Below, piece by piece: positions 39,095 to 47,685 of a stretch of DNA of 64,000 nucleotides. The translations under genes and the position numbers were made by a program. Location: NCBI GenBank assembly GCA_964525935.1, contig CAZGJZ010000009.1:1-64000 (forward strand), written 5' to 3'. How positions within the stretch are numbered: the stretch's first letter is position 1; every line of letters starts with the position of its first letter. The notes below the pieces were generated by a model that saw only the letters and a program-made list of their open reading frames with translations, did not search any database and had not been told where the DNA came from. The stretch is from UBA2377 sp964525935. GTDB taxonomy: Bacteria > Verrucomicrobiota > Verrucomicrobiia > Opitutales > Opitutaceae.

Positions 39095-39838
39095 ATGGAT
39101 ACCCCGACTAAAACCCTGCCGCTGCCGGGCGAGCTGTTTGCCGTCAACGGTTGCTCCGCCTTTCTGATCCCGCCGCCGGTGGCGAAATCCCCTGCCTCCG
39201 GGTCGAAGCCGTGGGTCTGGTATGCGCCGACGCTGCCCGGCCTGCCCAACGAGGAGAAATGGATGTTCGAGCAATTTCTCGCGGCTGGCGTGGCCATCGC
39301 CGGCATCGACGTGGGCGAATCCTACGGCAGTCCGGCGGGGCGCGCGTCATTCACGGCGCTGCATGCCGAACTCGGGCGGCGCGGTTTCTCGGCGGCGCCG
39401 GCCTTGCTGGCGCGCAGCCGCGGCGGGTTGATGCTCTACAACTGGGCGGCGGAGCACCCGGAGTCCGTGGCCGGCGTGGCGGGAATTTATCCGGTGTGCA
39501 ATTTGCGGAGCTACCCCGGGCTGGCGCAGGCGTGCGGGGCCTATGGGCTCACCGCCGCGGGCCTCGAGGCTGAGTTGGCGCAACACAATCCCATCGACCG
39601 CCTCGCCCCGCTGGCGGCGGCGCGCGTGCCGATTATGCACCTGCACGGCGACTCGGACGTGATCGTGCCGCTGGAGCAAAATTCCGGTGAACTGGCCCAG
39701 CGCTACCGGGCGCTCGGCGGCCCGGTGACGCTGCGGATCTTCCCCGCGCAGGGGCACAACTACTGGCAGGGCTGGTTTCACTCGCCGGAGCTGGTGGAGT
39801 TTGTGATCACCCATGCCCGGCGCCGGGCGGCGCAGTAG
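39095..39838 (+). CDS. Alpha/beta hydrolase
   Basis: 247 aa from ATG at 39095; a GTG at 39071 would add eight residues. The alpha/beta-hydrolase triad is readable: the nucleophile Ser in LLARSRGGLML (an atypical SRG elbow in place of GxSxG), Asp in HLHGDSDVIVPL, and His in FPAQGHNYW. No signal peptide. It may hydrolyse sugar esters such as acetylated xylan fragments, judging only from the gene neighbourhood. Confidence 0.82.
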   Translation: MDTPTKTLPLPGELFAVNGCSAFLIPPPVAKSPASGSKPWVWYAPTLPGLPNEEKWMFEQFLAAGVAIAGIDVGESYGSPAGRASFTALHAELGRRGFSAAPALLARSRGGLMLYNWAAEHPESVAGVAGIYPVCNLRSYPGLAQACGAYGLTAAGLEAELAQHNPIDRLAPLAAARVPIMHLHGDSDVIVPLEQNSGELAQRYRALGGPVTLRIFPAQGHNYWQGWFHSPELVEFVITHARRRAAQ

Positions 39839-39933
39839 GAAGTTTTCCGCCGTGACACGGACGGCGGTTGCATGACGCGCCGGACCTGCCAGCTTCGCCT
39901 CGCTTTCCCCTTTCTGTTTTCCCCGAACACCCC

Positions 39934-40674
39934 ATGAAAAACCTGACCTCCCGGCTCGGTATCCAAAGCTACTGCTTTCGCGGTTTCAAAGAACTCAGCA
40001 CCGTCCTGCCGCGCCTCAAGGCGTGCGGCGTCGCGACCGTCGAACTTTGCGGCGTGCACGTGGATTTTTTGAAACCGGACGACGTTGCCGCCAAGATCGC
40101 GCTGTGCCGCGCGGCGGGCGTGAGCATTGCGAGCATCGGCGTCGAACGCTTTGCCGCCAACCTGCCGCGCGAGCGGGCGCTGGCGGAATTCATGCGCCAG
40201 GCCGGCGGCGGGGTGATCTCGGTGGATTTTGAGCCGGGCGCCGGCCGGGAGATTTTCCGCGCCGCCGAGCAGGTGGCCGATGAATACAACCTGCGCCTCG
40301 CGATCCACAACCATGGCGGCCGCCACTGGCTCGGCAGCACGCAGATGCTGGCGCAGGTGTTTGCCCACACGTCGCCGCGCATCGGCCTCTGTCTCGACAC
40401 GGCGTGGGCGCTCGACTCCCACGAAGACCCGATCGCGATGGCGGAGAAATTCGGCGACCGCCTCTATGGCGTGCACCTGAAGGACTTCATCTTCGACCGC
40501 GCCGGCAAGCCGGCCGACACCATCCTCGGCGAGGGCAATCTCGACCTGCCGAAGATGCTCCGGCTCCTGGAGAACAACCCCAACACCGAGAGCCTGATCA
40601 TCGAATACGAGGGCGACATCCAGGACCCCGTGCCGGCGCTGACCAAGTGCGTGCAAAAAATCCACGCCGCCTGA
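39934..40674 (+). CDS. Sugar phosphate isomerase/epimerase (AP-endonuclease-2-like TIM barrel)
   Basis: A 246-aa xylose-isomerase-like TIM barrel. Typical family pieces are LGIQSYCFRGF at the start, LAIHNHGGRHW, IGLCLDTAWAL, VHLKDF and LIIEYEGD, which supply the Glu/Asp/His metal ligands. These enzymes isomerise or epimerise keto sugars. The Gfo/Idh/MocA oxidoreductase 50 bp downstream on the same strand is a frequent partner, so the two probably work on one sugar. The ATG at 39934 is chosen because the upstream frame lacks coding character. Confidence 0.88.
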   Translation: MKNLTSRLGIQSYCFRGFKELSTVLPRLKACGVATVELCGVHVDFLKPDDVAAKIALCRAAGVSIASIGVERFAANLPRERALAEFMRQAGGGVISVDFEPGAGREIFRAAEQVADEYNLRLAIHNHGGRHWLGSTQMLAQVFAHTSPRIGLCLDTAWALDSHEDPIAMAEKFGDRLYGVHLKDFIFDRAGKPADTILGEGNLDLPKMLRLLENNPNTESLIIEYEGDIQDPVPALTKCVQKIHAA

Positions 40675-40724
40675 CCCGGATTCTGATTTCACCCTTCACC
40701 TTTCTCATTTCGCCCATCTCCGCC

Positions 40725-41798
40725 ATGTCTTCCAAAAAAATCCGTGTCGCCATCGTCGGTTGCGGCAACATCGCCAACCGCTACGCCGATCAGATCAACG
40801 GCTATCCGACGTGCGAGCTCGTTGGGTTCTCCGACGTCGAGCTGCCGCGCGCGCAGACCTTTGCCCAGAAATACGGCGTCAAAGCCTACGCCGATCTGGC
40901 TGCGCTCGTCGCGGATCCGGCGGTCGATCTCGTGGTGAACCTGACGATCCACCACGCGCATTATGCCGTGATCAAGCAGTGCCTGCTTGCCGGCAAACAC
41001 GTGCATACCGAAAAGCCGATCACGCTGCGCTACAGCGAGGCGAAGGAACTGGTCGAGCTGGCGGACGCGCGCGGGTTGCGGTTGAGCAGCGCGCCCATCA
41101 CCTATATGGGCGAGGCGCAGCAGACGGCGTGGCAGATCCTGCGGAGCGGCAAGGCCGGGCGCGTGCGGCTTGTTTACGCGGACGTCAACCATGGCCGCAT
41201 CGAGGCGTGGCATCCGAATCCGGAGCCATTCTACGACGTCGGCGTGCTCTGGGATGTGGGCGTCTACCCGCTCACACTCCTGACGACGATGTTCGGCCCG
41301 GTGCGCAAAGTGACGGCGGCCGGCAAGGTGGTGCATCCGGATCGCGTGACGAAGGAAGGCCGCGCGTTTCATATTTCTACACCGGACTTCGCCACGGCGA
41401 TGCTCGAGTTTGAGGAAGGCCTCACGGCGCGCTTCACGGCGAATTTTTACGTCGGCGGCGGCAAGCAGGGCGGCGGCCTCGAATTCATCGGCGACCTCGG
41501 CAGCGTGTATCTCGGCGATTTCCAGCAGTTCAACGCCGGGGTGGAGTTTTCGCTCTACGGCAAGCCTTACGAAAAAGTGGAGCCCTTGCGTCCGCCGTTC
41601 ACCGGCGTGGAGTTCGCCCGCGGTGTCGAGGAGATGAGCAAGGATATGCTCGCCGGGCGGCCGCAGCGCTCCACGGGGGCGCAGGCAGCGCACATCGTCG
41701 AGATTTTGGAAGCGATCGAAACCTCGATCAAAAAGGGCGGCTCGGTGGCGGTGACGTCGAACTTCGTGAAGCCGACGCCGATGGAGTGGGCGCCGTAA
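40725..41798 (+). CDS. Gfo/Idh/MocA family oxidoreductase
   Basis: A 357-aa NAD(P)-dependent sugar or inositol dehydrogenase. The N-terminal Rossmann fold starts IRVAIVGCGNIANRYAD and contains the family lysine in HTEKPITL. The C-terminal alpha/beta domain holds DVGVYPL, a variant of the usual D-x-G-x-H box in which Tyr replaces the catalytic His, so the acid/base residue may differ. Starts at ATG 40725; the earlier in-frame stretch overlaps the isomerase gene in another frame. It likely shares a transcript with the upstream isomerase. Confidence 0.9.
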   Translation: MSSKKIRVAIVGCGNIANRYADQINGYPTCELVGFSDVELPRAQTFAQKYGVKAYADLAALVADPAVDLVVNLTIHHAHYAVIKQCLLAGKHVHTEKPITLRYSEAKELVELADARGLRLSSAPITYMGEAQQTAWQILRSGKAGRVRLVYADVNHGRIEAWHPNPEPFYDVGVLWDVGVYPLTLLTTMFGPVRKVTAAGKVVHPDRVTKEGRAFHISTPDFATAMLEFEEGLTARFTANFYVGGGKQGGGLEFIGDLGSVYLGDFQQFNAGVEFSLYGKPYEKVEPLRPPFTGVEFARGVEEMSKDMLAGRPQRSTGAQAAHIVEILEAIETSIKKGGSVAVTSNFVKPTPMEWAP

Positions 41799-41805
41799 GG
41801 AAAAG

Positions 41806-41887
41806 TAGTGCGGGTCTCTGACCCGCACTGGATTGGCGATCGAGAGAGGATCCGCGAGCGGGTGCAGGTCAAAGACCTGCACTACTC
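41806..41887. repeat. Paired GTCTCTGAC/GTCAAAGAC palindromes
   Basis: AGTGCGGGTC TCT GACCCGCACT (41807-41829) and GTGCAGGTC AAA GACCTGCAC (~41860-41882), about 30 bp apart, follow the oxidoreductase gene. Each can fold as a compact 9-10-bp hairpin. Confidence 0.85.
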
Positions 41888-41976
41888 CCAACCATGCGCA
41901 GGGCTCGACTCCGTCGCTGGCGTGACGTATCAAGGCCGGGTCGCGCGCGCATTCGTTCGTCCGGCCAACTGAAAAC

Positions 41977-42582
41977 ATGAAAATCAACTCCGCCGACTTT
42001 GCCCTCAGCGCGCCCGACCTCGCGTCGTGCCCGAAATCCGCGTTGCCGGAGTTTGCCTTCATCGGCCGCTCCAACGTCGGCAAATCGTCGCTGATCAACC
42101 TGCTGACGGAACGGCGCGACCTGGCGAAAGTGTCCGACCTGCCGGGCAAGACGAAGCTCATCAATTTTTTCACGATCAATAACAAGTGGAGCCTCGTCGA
42201 TCTGCCCGGCTACGGCTACGCCAACGTCTCGAAGCGCGAGCGCGTCGGTTTCAACAAGGCGGTGTGCGATTACCTCGAGCTGCGTCGCAACATCTACCGC
42301 ATCTTTGTGCTGATCGACTCGCGGCTGCCCCCGCAGGCGGTGGACCTTGAGTTCGTGCAATGGCTGGGCGAGTGCCCGACGCCCATCGCGCTGGTGTTCA
42401 CCAAGGCCGACAAGCAGTCGGCGGCGCAGTCGAAGGCCAACATCGAGCTCTTCAAAAAAAGCATGGGCGCGTGGACGACGGACGTGCCGCCGATCTTCCT
42501 CTGCTCCGCGAAGACGAAGCACGGGCGCATGGAAATCCTGACGCACATCGCGCAGATCCTCGCGAAGAACAGCCGCACGTAA
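41977..42582 (+). CDS. engB: Ribosome biogenesis GTPase EngB (YsxC/YihA)
   Basis: A 201-aa small GTPase needed for 50S subunit assembly. The G motifs are intact: G1 GRSNVGKSS, G2 region PGKTKLINFF, G3 DLPGYGYA, G4 TKAD and G5 SAKT. Length is normal for the family. This is a housekeeping gene; it is followed by a small hypothetical and by the tgt fusion on the other strand. Confidence 0.96.
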   Translation: MKINSADFALSAPDLASCPKSALPEFAFIGRSNVGKSSLINLLTERRDLAKVSDLPGKTKLINFFTINNKWSLVDLPGYGYANVSKRERVGFNKAVCDYLELRRNIYRIFVLIDSRLPPQAVDLEFVQWLGECPTPIALVFTKADKQSAAQSKANIELFKKSMGAWTTDVPPIFLCSAKTKHGRMEILTHIAQILAKNSRT

Positions 42583-42629
42583 CGGCCGCGCGCCTTGACC
42601 CCGGGGGCGGCGCCCGCCAAGCCGTCTGC

Positions 42630-42875
42630 ATGAATTCACCTGAGGATGAGGCAGCGTTCCTGCGCGATCTGGTCAAATCCGCCCGTCAGCGGACGCTTTT
42701 TGTGCATTGGAAAGACCGTGACGGCTCGAACCGGATCACCGCGCTGACCAACGCCGAGGCCGTGCGGCTGAACATCATCGCGCAACGTGAGGGCGTCGCG
42801 AAGGAAGAAATCATGAAGCGCGCGGCGCACGTGCCGGTGGCGAAGTCAGCCCCGAAGAGCGAGCCGAAGGAGTAG
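42630..42875 (+). CDS. Small conserved-looking hypothetical protein
   Basis: 81 aa from ATG at 42630, 47 bp after engB. Charged and helical (DEEAAFLRDLVKSARQ-like start, then TALTNAEAVRLNIIAQ), ending in a Lys/Pro/Ala tail. No family recognised. Codon use matches the neighbours, which supports a real gene. Possibly co-expressed with engB. Confidence 0.6.
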   Translation: MNSPEDEAAFLRDLVKSARQRTLFVHWKDRDGSNRITALTNAEAVRLNIIAQREGVAKEEIMKRAAHVPVAKSAPKSEPKE

Positions 42876-42964
42876 AGGCGGGTCTTTGACCCGCCTTGTG
42901 CGGAACAAGTGAGGGGAGGTTGTCGTATGCGCCAAACAGAGCGGGTCGGAGACCCGCTCCTACT
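42876..42964. repeat. Paired GGGTC...GACCC palindromes
   Basis: GGCGGGTC TTT GACCCGCC (~42877-42895) and GAGCGGGTC GGA GACCCGCTC (~42938-42958) bracket a 40-bp unique stretch. The second ends next to the stop of the tgt fusion gene. Confidence 0.85.
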
Positions 42965-44990
42965 GGGCAAACTGCGGGTGGCGCTCGATGCGTTGCTCGA
43001 AGGCCGGTTTCTCGGCGTCGGGCAGATCGACGGGAAATTTTGACTGGCTGCGACGCCAGCGGGCCAGCCAATCGGCGCCGAGCAGCCGCGGCGTGCCGGG
43101 ATGGGCGCCGGCTCCGGTCGCGTGCGTGAAGGCGAGGGTCGTATCGGCCTTCGGCCCCGTGCCGACGCCGGCGGCGACGAAGAAACCCGCGGTGAGCAAC
43201 GACACGCGCACGGCCGTGGCCGACGAATACGTGTAGAGTTCGGCGGGCTTTGCGCCGCAGTGCCGGAGGAGGCGCGCGAAGACCTCGGCGGTCCAAAGCC
43301 CGGTGTCGGTCTTGGCGGAAAACGGGTCGTAGAAAATCAGGTCCGGCGCGGCGGTCGCGGCGAAATGTTGGAGAAAATCGCCTTCGTGCAGTTCCCAGTG
43401 AAGCAGGCCGGAGGCGTGCGCCCACTGGCCGTCCTTGAGGATCCCGTGCGGTGCGCCGTGGCGCAGGTGCGGGAAGTGGCTGGCGAATTTCACGGCGAGC
43501 TTCAGCGGGTCGAGGTCGCACTCGAAGCTCACGATGCGCAGCGGGCGCAGGGTGTCGGGGCCGGATTCGGCGAGGGTTTTTTCGAAGCAGTGCAGCGCGG
43601 CCATGGCGTTGGACGCGGCACCGAGACCGACGTCCCAGATCACGAGTTCGCCCGAAGCGGCGGGCGTTTTCAGGAGGCGCGCGGCGAGGGCGGATTGGGC
43701 GATGTAGAGCCGCTCGGCTTCCTCACTCGGTGCATTGACGGAATGCATGACCTCGCCGGAGCTGATCTGGCGGATGCTGGAAAAACCCTGCGGCCCGGTG
43801 ATGACGTCGTAGTCGCCCAGCTGCGGCAGGCGGGAGGGCTGTCGCTTTTTGACGGGGTGGATGACGTTCTCGTCGTCCTTGCGGCCGAGCTCGTGGCGCT
43901 TCGATTCGTAGTAGGGGAGAAATTCGTCGCGGAGGATGCACTCGCGCATCTCGCGCATGAGCTTGTGGTAGAAATGCAGGTTGTGGATGCCGATCAGGTG
44001 CCAGCCGAGCATCTCGTCGGATTTGGCAAGATGGTGCAGGTAGCCGCGCGAGTAACGCTGGCAGGCGGCGCAGGTGCAGCCGGCCTCGATGGGTGATTCG
44101 TCGAGCTTGTGCACGCTGCGGCGGAGCTGGAGCTTGCCGCGCGCGCTGAACGCGACGCCGCGCTGCGCGAGCTGGCCGGGGATGATGCAGTCAAACATGT
44201 CCACGCCGCGGTGGACGGCCTCGAGGATGTCGATCGGCGTGCCGACGCCCATGAGGTAGCGCGGCAGGTGTTTGGGCAGGTGCTCGGTGACGAGGCCGGT
44301 GAACTCGTAGCGCTCGGCGTGCGTTTCGCCGACGGCGAGTCCGCCAATGGCGAGGCCGTCGAAGGGCAGCTCGCGCAGGAAGGCGGCGCTCTTTTTGCGC
44401 AACGCGGGATGGCAGGCGCCTTGGACGATGCCGAAGAGGGCCTGCGGGGAATCGCCGCGCGCGGCGAGCGAGCGCACGGCCCAGCGGTGGGTGAGCTCCA
44501 TCGCCGCCTCGGCCTGATCGTAGGGCGCGGTCGAGGGGATGCACTGGTCGAGCACCATCATGATGTCGCTGCCGATGGCGCGCTGCATCGCGATGCTCGA
44601 CTCGGGTGAGAGCAGGTGGGTCGTGCCGTCGACGTAGCTCTGGAAATGCGCGCCCTCCTCGTGCATGGCGCGGTCGGTGGAGAGGGAGAAAATCTGGAAG
44701 CCGCCCGAGTCGGTGAGCACGGGGCCGTCCCACTGCATGAAGCGGTGGATGCCGCCGAATTTTTTGAAAACCTCCGGGCCGGGGCGGAGCAGCAGGTGGT
44801 AGGTGTTGGCGAGGAGCACGCTGGAGCCGGTGGCCTTGAGCGTGTCGATGGTCTGCGCCTTGACGGTCGCCTGCGTGCCGACGGGCATGAATACGGGGGT
44901 CCGCACCTCACCGTGCAGGGTCTGGAATCGGGCGGCGCGGGCCTTGGAGCCGGAGGCTTCGCGTTCGAGGGTGAAATTGAGGCGGGACAT
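42960..44990 (-). CDS. tgt: tRNA-guanine transglycosylase fused to MnmC-like methyltransferase domain
   Basis: 676 aa, against ~375 for ordinary TGT. Residues 1-~375 are a complete bacterial TGT that swaps guanine 34 for preQ1 on the way to queuosine: D94 (TDSGGFQ), nucleophile D267 (MFDC), and the zinc site C305, C307, C310, H336. Residues ~393-650 form a second domain with a SAM motif (IWDVGLGAASNA), the opening SGEVMHSVNAPSEEAERLY and the block FYDPFSAKTDTGLW...TYSSATAVRVSLLTAGF. These match the methyltransferase half of MnmC, which makes mnm5U at position 34 of other tRNAs. The two halves share one uninterrupted frame. No FAD oxidase part of MnmC is present. The fusion joins two wobble-base modifiers. 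Confidence 0.92.
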   Translation of the reverse strand: MSRLNFTLEREASGSKARAARFQTLHGEVRTPVFMPVGTQATVKAQTIDTLKATGSSVLLANTYHLLLRPGPEVFKKFGGIHRFMQWDGPVLTDSGGFQIFSLSTDRAMHEEGAHFQSYVDGTTHLLSPESSIAMQRAIGSDIMMVLDQCIPSTAPYDQAEAAMELTHRWAVRSLAARGDSPQALFGIVQGACHPALRKKSAAFLRELPFDGLAIGGLAVGETHAERYEFTGLVTEHLPKHLPRYLMGVGTPIDILEAVHRGVDMFDCIIPGQLAQRGVAFSARGKLQLRRSVHKLDESPIEAGCTCAACQRYSRGYLHHLAKSDEMLGWHLIGIHNLHFYHKLMREMRECILRDEFLPYYESKRHELGRKDDENVIHPVKKRQPSRLPQLGDYDVITGPQGFSSIRQISSGEVMHSVNAPSEEAERLYIAQSALAARLLKTPAASGELVIWDVGLGAASNAMAALHCFEKTLAESGPDTLRPLRIVSFECDLDPLKLAVKFASHFPHLRHGAPHGILKDGQWAHASGLLHWELHEGDFLQHFAATAAPDLIFYDPFSAKTDTGLWTAEVFARLLRHCGAKPAELYTYSSATAVRVSLLTAGFFVAAGVGTGPKADTTLAFTHATGAGAHPGTPRLLGADWLARWRRSQSKFPVDLPDAEKPAFEQRIERHPQFAQ

Positions 44991-45083
44991 GCGGGCGTTG
45001 TGGCCGGTGAGTAAGGGATACTTTGCGGCGCAAGCGAAGTCCTTTGTTGGCTGATTGTGTTTACAGGAGGTCGCAGAGAGCGC

Positions 45084-45118
45084 GGAGGTAGTGCGGGTCT
45101 TTGACCCGCACTACTCGG
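45084..45118. repeat. Perfect 12-bp GTCTTTGAC palindrome
   Basis: GTAGTGCGGGTC (45088-45099) and GACCCGCACTAC (45103-45114) form a perfect stem around TTT. This is the cleanest copy of this palindrome type. It lies upstream of the protease start and reads through in an extended ORF, which shows that extension is not coding. Confidence 0.9.
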
Positions 45119-45144
45119 GCATCGACCGCGGTGGGACGGGGGCT

Positions 45145-46335
45145 ATGATGGCGGCGGATTTATTTATGATGCCGGTCCGCTCATTTTTCGCTTTGTGCAA
45201 AACCGTCGCGCTGTTTCTCGCGCTGGGCGCGGTTGGCCTGGGCGCTGCGCCGGCGGAACTGCTCAAGGCCGGCGCAACGCTGGAAACGCTCGCGGCGGGC
45301 AAGGTCACCTATCGGACGGTCGTGGTTCGCTCGATCTCGCCGCGCACCGTGATAATCACGCATGCCGGCGGCATGGCGTCGGTGAAGCTGCGCGATCTTT
45401 CGCCGGAAATGCAGGCGGCGTTCGGCTACGATCCGGCGGCGGAGAGTGCGAGCGAGCAGGCCTTGCAGAAGGGCACGGAAGCGCGGCAGGCGCAGCTGGC
45501 GGCAGCCGCCGCGGCGCGCCAGGCGGCGGCGGTGAACGCGGGCGTGGGCGTGGGCGCGAAGTTTGACCGGTTGCTGCGGGATTTTGGGCAGCCGGCGGTG
45601 TTGCAGGCGAAGGTGGACCTGCGGCCGCGGTTTCGTGCGCTTGAGCTGCATGCGAAGGATCAGGGCCGCCGGCCGAGCTGCGCGGTCTTCGCGGTCGTGA
45701 GCGCTTTGGAATACCTCAACGCCGAGAACACCGGCCGCGCGGAAAAACTGTCGGAGGAATACCTGGTCTGGGCCACGGGCAAATCGATTCACCGCACCGG
45801 ACCGAGCGCCGCGGAGCTGGCGGACGCCGAGGATGCGGACGCGGGATTTGCGCTGACCGAGGTGGTGACGGCGCTGCGCACCTACGGCATCCCGTTGCAG
45901 AGCTCGATGCCCAACACGATCGGGCGCACGACGAACGTCGCGGCCGAGCCATCGCCGGAGATCATCGCGGAGGCGCGCAACCGCACGCAGGTCGCGGTGC
46001 ATCTCGTGCCGGGTCGCGATGCCTCGACGCAGTTAAACAATATGGTGCAGGCATTGAATGCCGGTGTGCCGGTGGCGATCGGCTGCGGCTGGCCGCGGTT
46101 TTTCAACATGCGCGCGGCGATGCTCAACTCCCAGGATCCGATGCCCGGCTACGGGCACGCGGTGACCGTGGTCGGCTACACGTGCGAGACGGGCCGATTG
46201 GAAGACGTGACGTTTATCTTCAAAAACTCCTGGGGTGTGGCGTGGGGCGCGAACGGCTACGGCTTCGCGACGTATGCGTATCTGGTGAAGCACCTGAACA
46301 CAGCCGTGTTGCTGGAAGTGCGGGCGAAGGGGTAA
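45145..46335 (+). CDS. Secreted papain-like cysteine protease
   Basis: About 396 aa from ATG at 45145; ATGs at 45148, 45166 and 45169 are alternatives, all keeping the signal sequence SFFALCKTVALFLALGAVGLGAAPA. A linker rich in Ala/Gln follows (~110-150). The catalytic domain is C1-like: the oxyanion Gln and nucleophile in DQGRRPSCAVFA, His in GYGHAVTVVGY, and Asn in FKNSWGVAWGANGYG. Before it lies a small beta-type segment (RTVIITHAGGMASVKLRDLS) common in verrucomicrobial exported proteins. The order Cys-His-Asn is complete, so the enzyme should be active outside the cytoplasm. Confidence 0.88.
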   Translation: MMAADLFMMPVRSFFALCKTVALFLALGAVGLGAAPAELLKAGATLETLAAGKVTYRTVVVRSISPRTVIITHAGGMASVKLRDLSPEMQAAFGYDPAAESASEQALQKGTEARQAQLAAAAAARQAAAVNAGVGVGAKFDRLLRDFGQPAVLQAKVDLRPRFRALELHAKDQGRRPSCAVFAVVSALEYLNAENTGRAEKLSEEYLVWATGKSIHRTGPSAAELADAEDADAGFALTEVVTALRTYGIPLQSSMPNTIGRTTNVAAEPSPEIIAEARNRTQVAVHLVPGRDASTQLNNMVQALNAGVPVAIGCGWPRFFNMRAAMLNSQDPMPGYGHAVTVVGYTCETGRLEDVTFIFKNSWGVAWGANGYGFATYAYLVKHLNTAVLLEVRAKG

Positions 46336-46350
46336 GGCGAGGGGATAGGA

Positions 46351-46457
46351 ATTGGCCACGGAGGCGCGGAGACACGGAGAGGAAAAACCATTCCCTCCGG
46401 TAGAATTTATGGTCGCTGCAGGTCCGGCCTCCGTGTCTCCGCGCCTCCGTGGCCAAT
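46351..46457. repeat. Perfect 29-bp inverted repeat (ACGGAG type)
   Basis: Arms 46351-46379 and 46429-46457 are exact reverse complements, separated by 49 bp. Each arm has the cores ACGGAG, GCGGAG, ACGGAG. It occupies the gap between two convergent genes. Confidence 0.95.
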
Positions 46458-46465
46458 CCTGACGG

Positions 46466-47494
46466 TTACACTTGCCTTGGGGCTAGCGCGGCGACGGCGT
46501 CGCGGCTGAATTTTTCCCAGAGGGCGATGAGCTGGTCGTCGAACGGGTCGGTGGCGGCGGAGACGATTTTATTGTGCTGGTCCATCCACGCGACGGTGCG
46601 GCGGACGCCTTCCTCGTAGGGCGTGGCGGGACGGTATTCGGGCACGGCGCGCTTGAGCTTCTCGCTCGAATAGACGCCGTGGTAACGGAAGATTTCACCG
46701 AGCGATGAGAGGTAGCGCGCGGCGTTGAGGCTCATCAGGAGATCGGTGGGCAGATGGATGAGGCGCGGCTTGGGCGCGCCGATGGCGGCGGCGGTGCGCT
46801 GGGTGTATTCGTCCCAGGTGACGACCTCGTCGCCGACGATGTTGTAGGCTTCGCCGAAGCATTGCGTGTTGCCCGCAGCATAGGCGAAACCGACGCCGAC
46901 ATCCTCCGAATAGGTGCTCTGCCAGAGACCGTGGCCGTCGCCGCTGACGATGATGGGCAGGCCGCGGCGGAGGCGGTCGATGAAGGTCGGCTCCCAGCCA
47001 ATGTTGTTGATCACGTTGCCGCCGGGACCGTAGGTGTGCGACGGACGGAAGATGGTGACGGGCATTTTGCCGGCGGCGTGTGCGCGGAGAAAGAGCTGCT
47101 CGCAGGCGACCTTGTCGCGGCCGTAGGCGGAGACTGGCTTTTGCGGGGTGGTCTCGAGGGTGGGGATGACGGTCTGCGTGTTGCCGTAGGTGCAGACCGT
47201 GCTGCAGAAAATAAAATGAGCGCAGCGGCCGGCGAAGGCGCGGATGGCGCTCTCGGCCTGGTCGGGGCGGAAACAGATCATATCGATGACGACGTCCCAC
47301 GGGCCGGCGGCGGTCATGGCGCCCTCGAAGGCGGCGAAGTCGTTGCGGTCGCCGGTGAGATGGCGCACGCCGGTGCCGAGACGATCGTCGGTCTTGCCGC
47401 GGTTGAAGACGGTGATCGCGGCGCCGCGGGTTTGCAGGGCCTTGACGATGCCGGTGGAAATGAGGCCGCTGCCGCCGATGATGAGCACGTTCAT
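46466..47494 (-). CDS. NAD-dependent epimerase/dehydratase (extended SDR)
   Basis: 342 aa from ATG at 47494; the upstream frame is repeat-derived. The glycine-rich NAD site reads MNVLIIGGSGLISTGIV. The chain continues with GDRNDF and an SDR active-site region where the usual YxxxK is YGRDKVACEQ. The C-terminal sugar-nucleotide domain is intact. Related proteins act as nucleotide-sugar epimerases/reductases or as mRNA-binding CSP41-like proteins. Substrate not determinable. Confidence 0.88.
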   Translation of the reverse strand: MNVLIIGGSGLISTGIVKALQTRGAAITVFNRGKTDDRLGTGVRHLTGDRNDFAAFEGAMTAAGPWDVVIDMICFRPDQAESAIRAFAGRCAHFIFCSTVCTYGNTQTVIPTLETTPQKPVSAYGRDKVACEQLFLRAHAAGKMPVTIFRPSHTYGPGGNVINNIGWEPTFIDRLRRGLPIIVSGDGHGLWQSTYSEDVGVGFAYAAGNTQCFGEAYNIVGDEVVTWDEYTQRTAAAIGAPKPRLIHLPTDLLMSLNAARYLSSLGEIFRYHGVYSSEKLKRAVPEYRPATPYEEGVRRTVAWMDQHNKIVSAATDPFDDQLIALWEKFSRDAVAALAPRQV

Positions 47495-47556
47495 GGGGCC
47501 GGATAGTTTCGCGGACGAGTGGCCACAGAAAGCATAAAAAAGCGCAAAAGGTTGAG

Positions 47557-47675
47557 CGTAGTGAGGGTCTTTGACCCGCATTCGATAGGAGGAGCCGAAT
47601 GGCCACTCGCTCACGCTCGTAGCTACACGAAAAGTGCGGATCGGAGACCCGCACTACCGCTGACCCGCACTTCTG
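47557..47675. repeat. Paired GGGTC...GACCC palindromes
   Basis: GAGGGTC TTT GACCCGC near 47559-47580 and AGTGCGGATC GGA GACCCGCACT at 47634-47656, with a further half-site GACCCGCACTT to 47672. It sits between the epimerase start and the fucosidase-like gene end. Confidence 0.8.
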
Positions 47676-47685
47676 TTGACCGGCC

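Noticed and set aside
24414..47675. CRISPR array as an explanation for the recurring short palindromes
   Set aside because: Copies are scattered over 23 kb, singly or in pairs, with no regular spacers and no cas genes.
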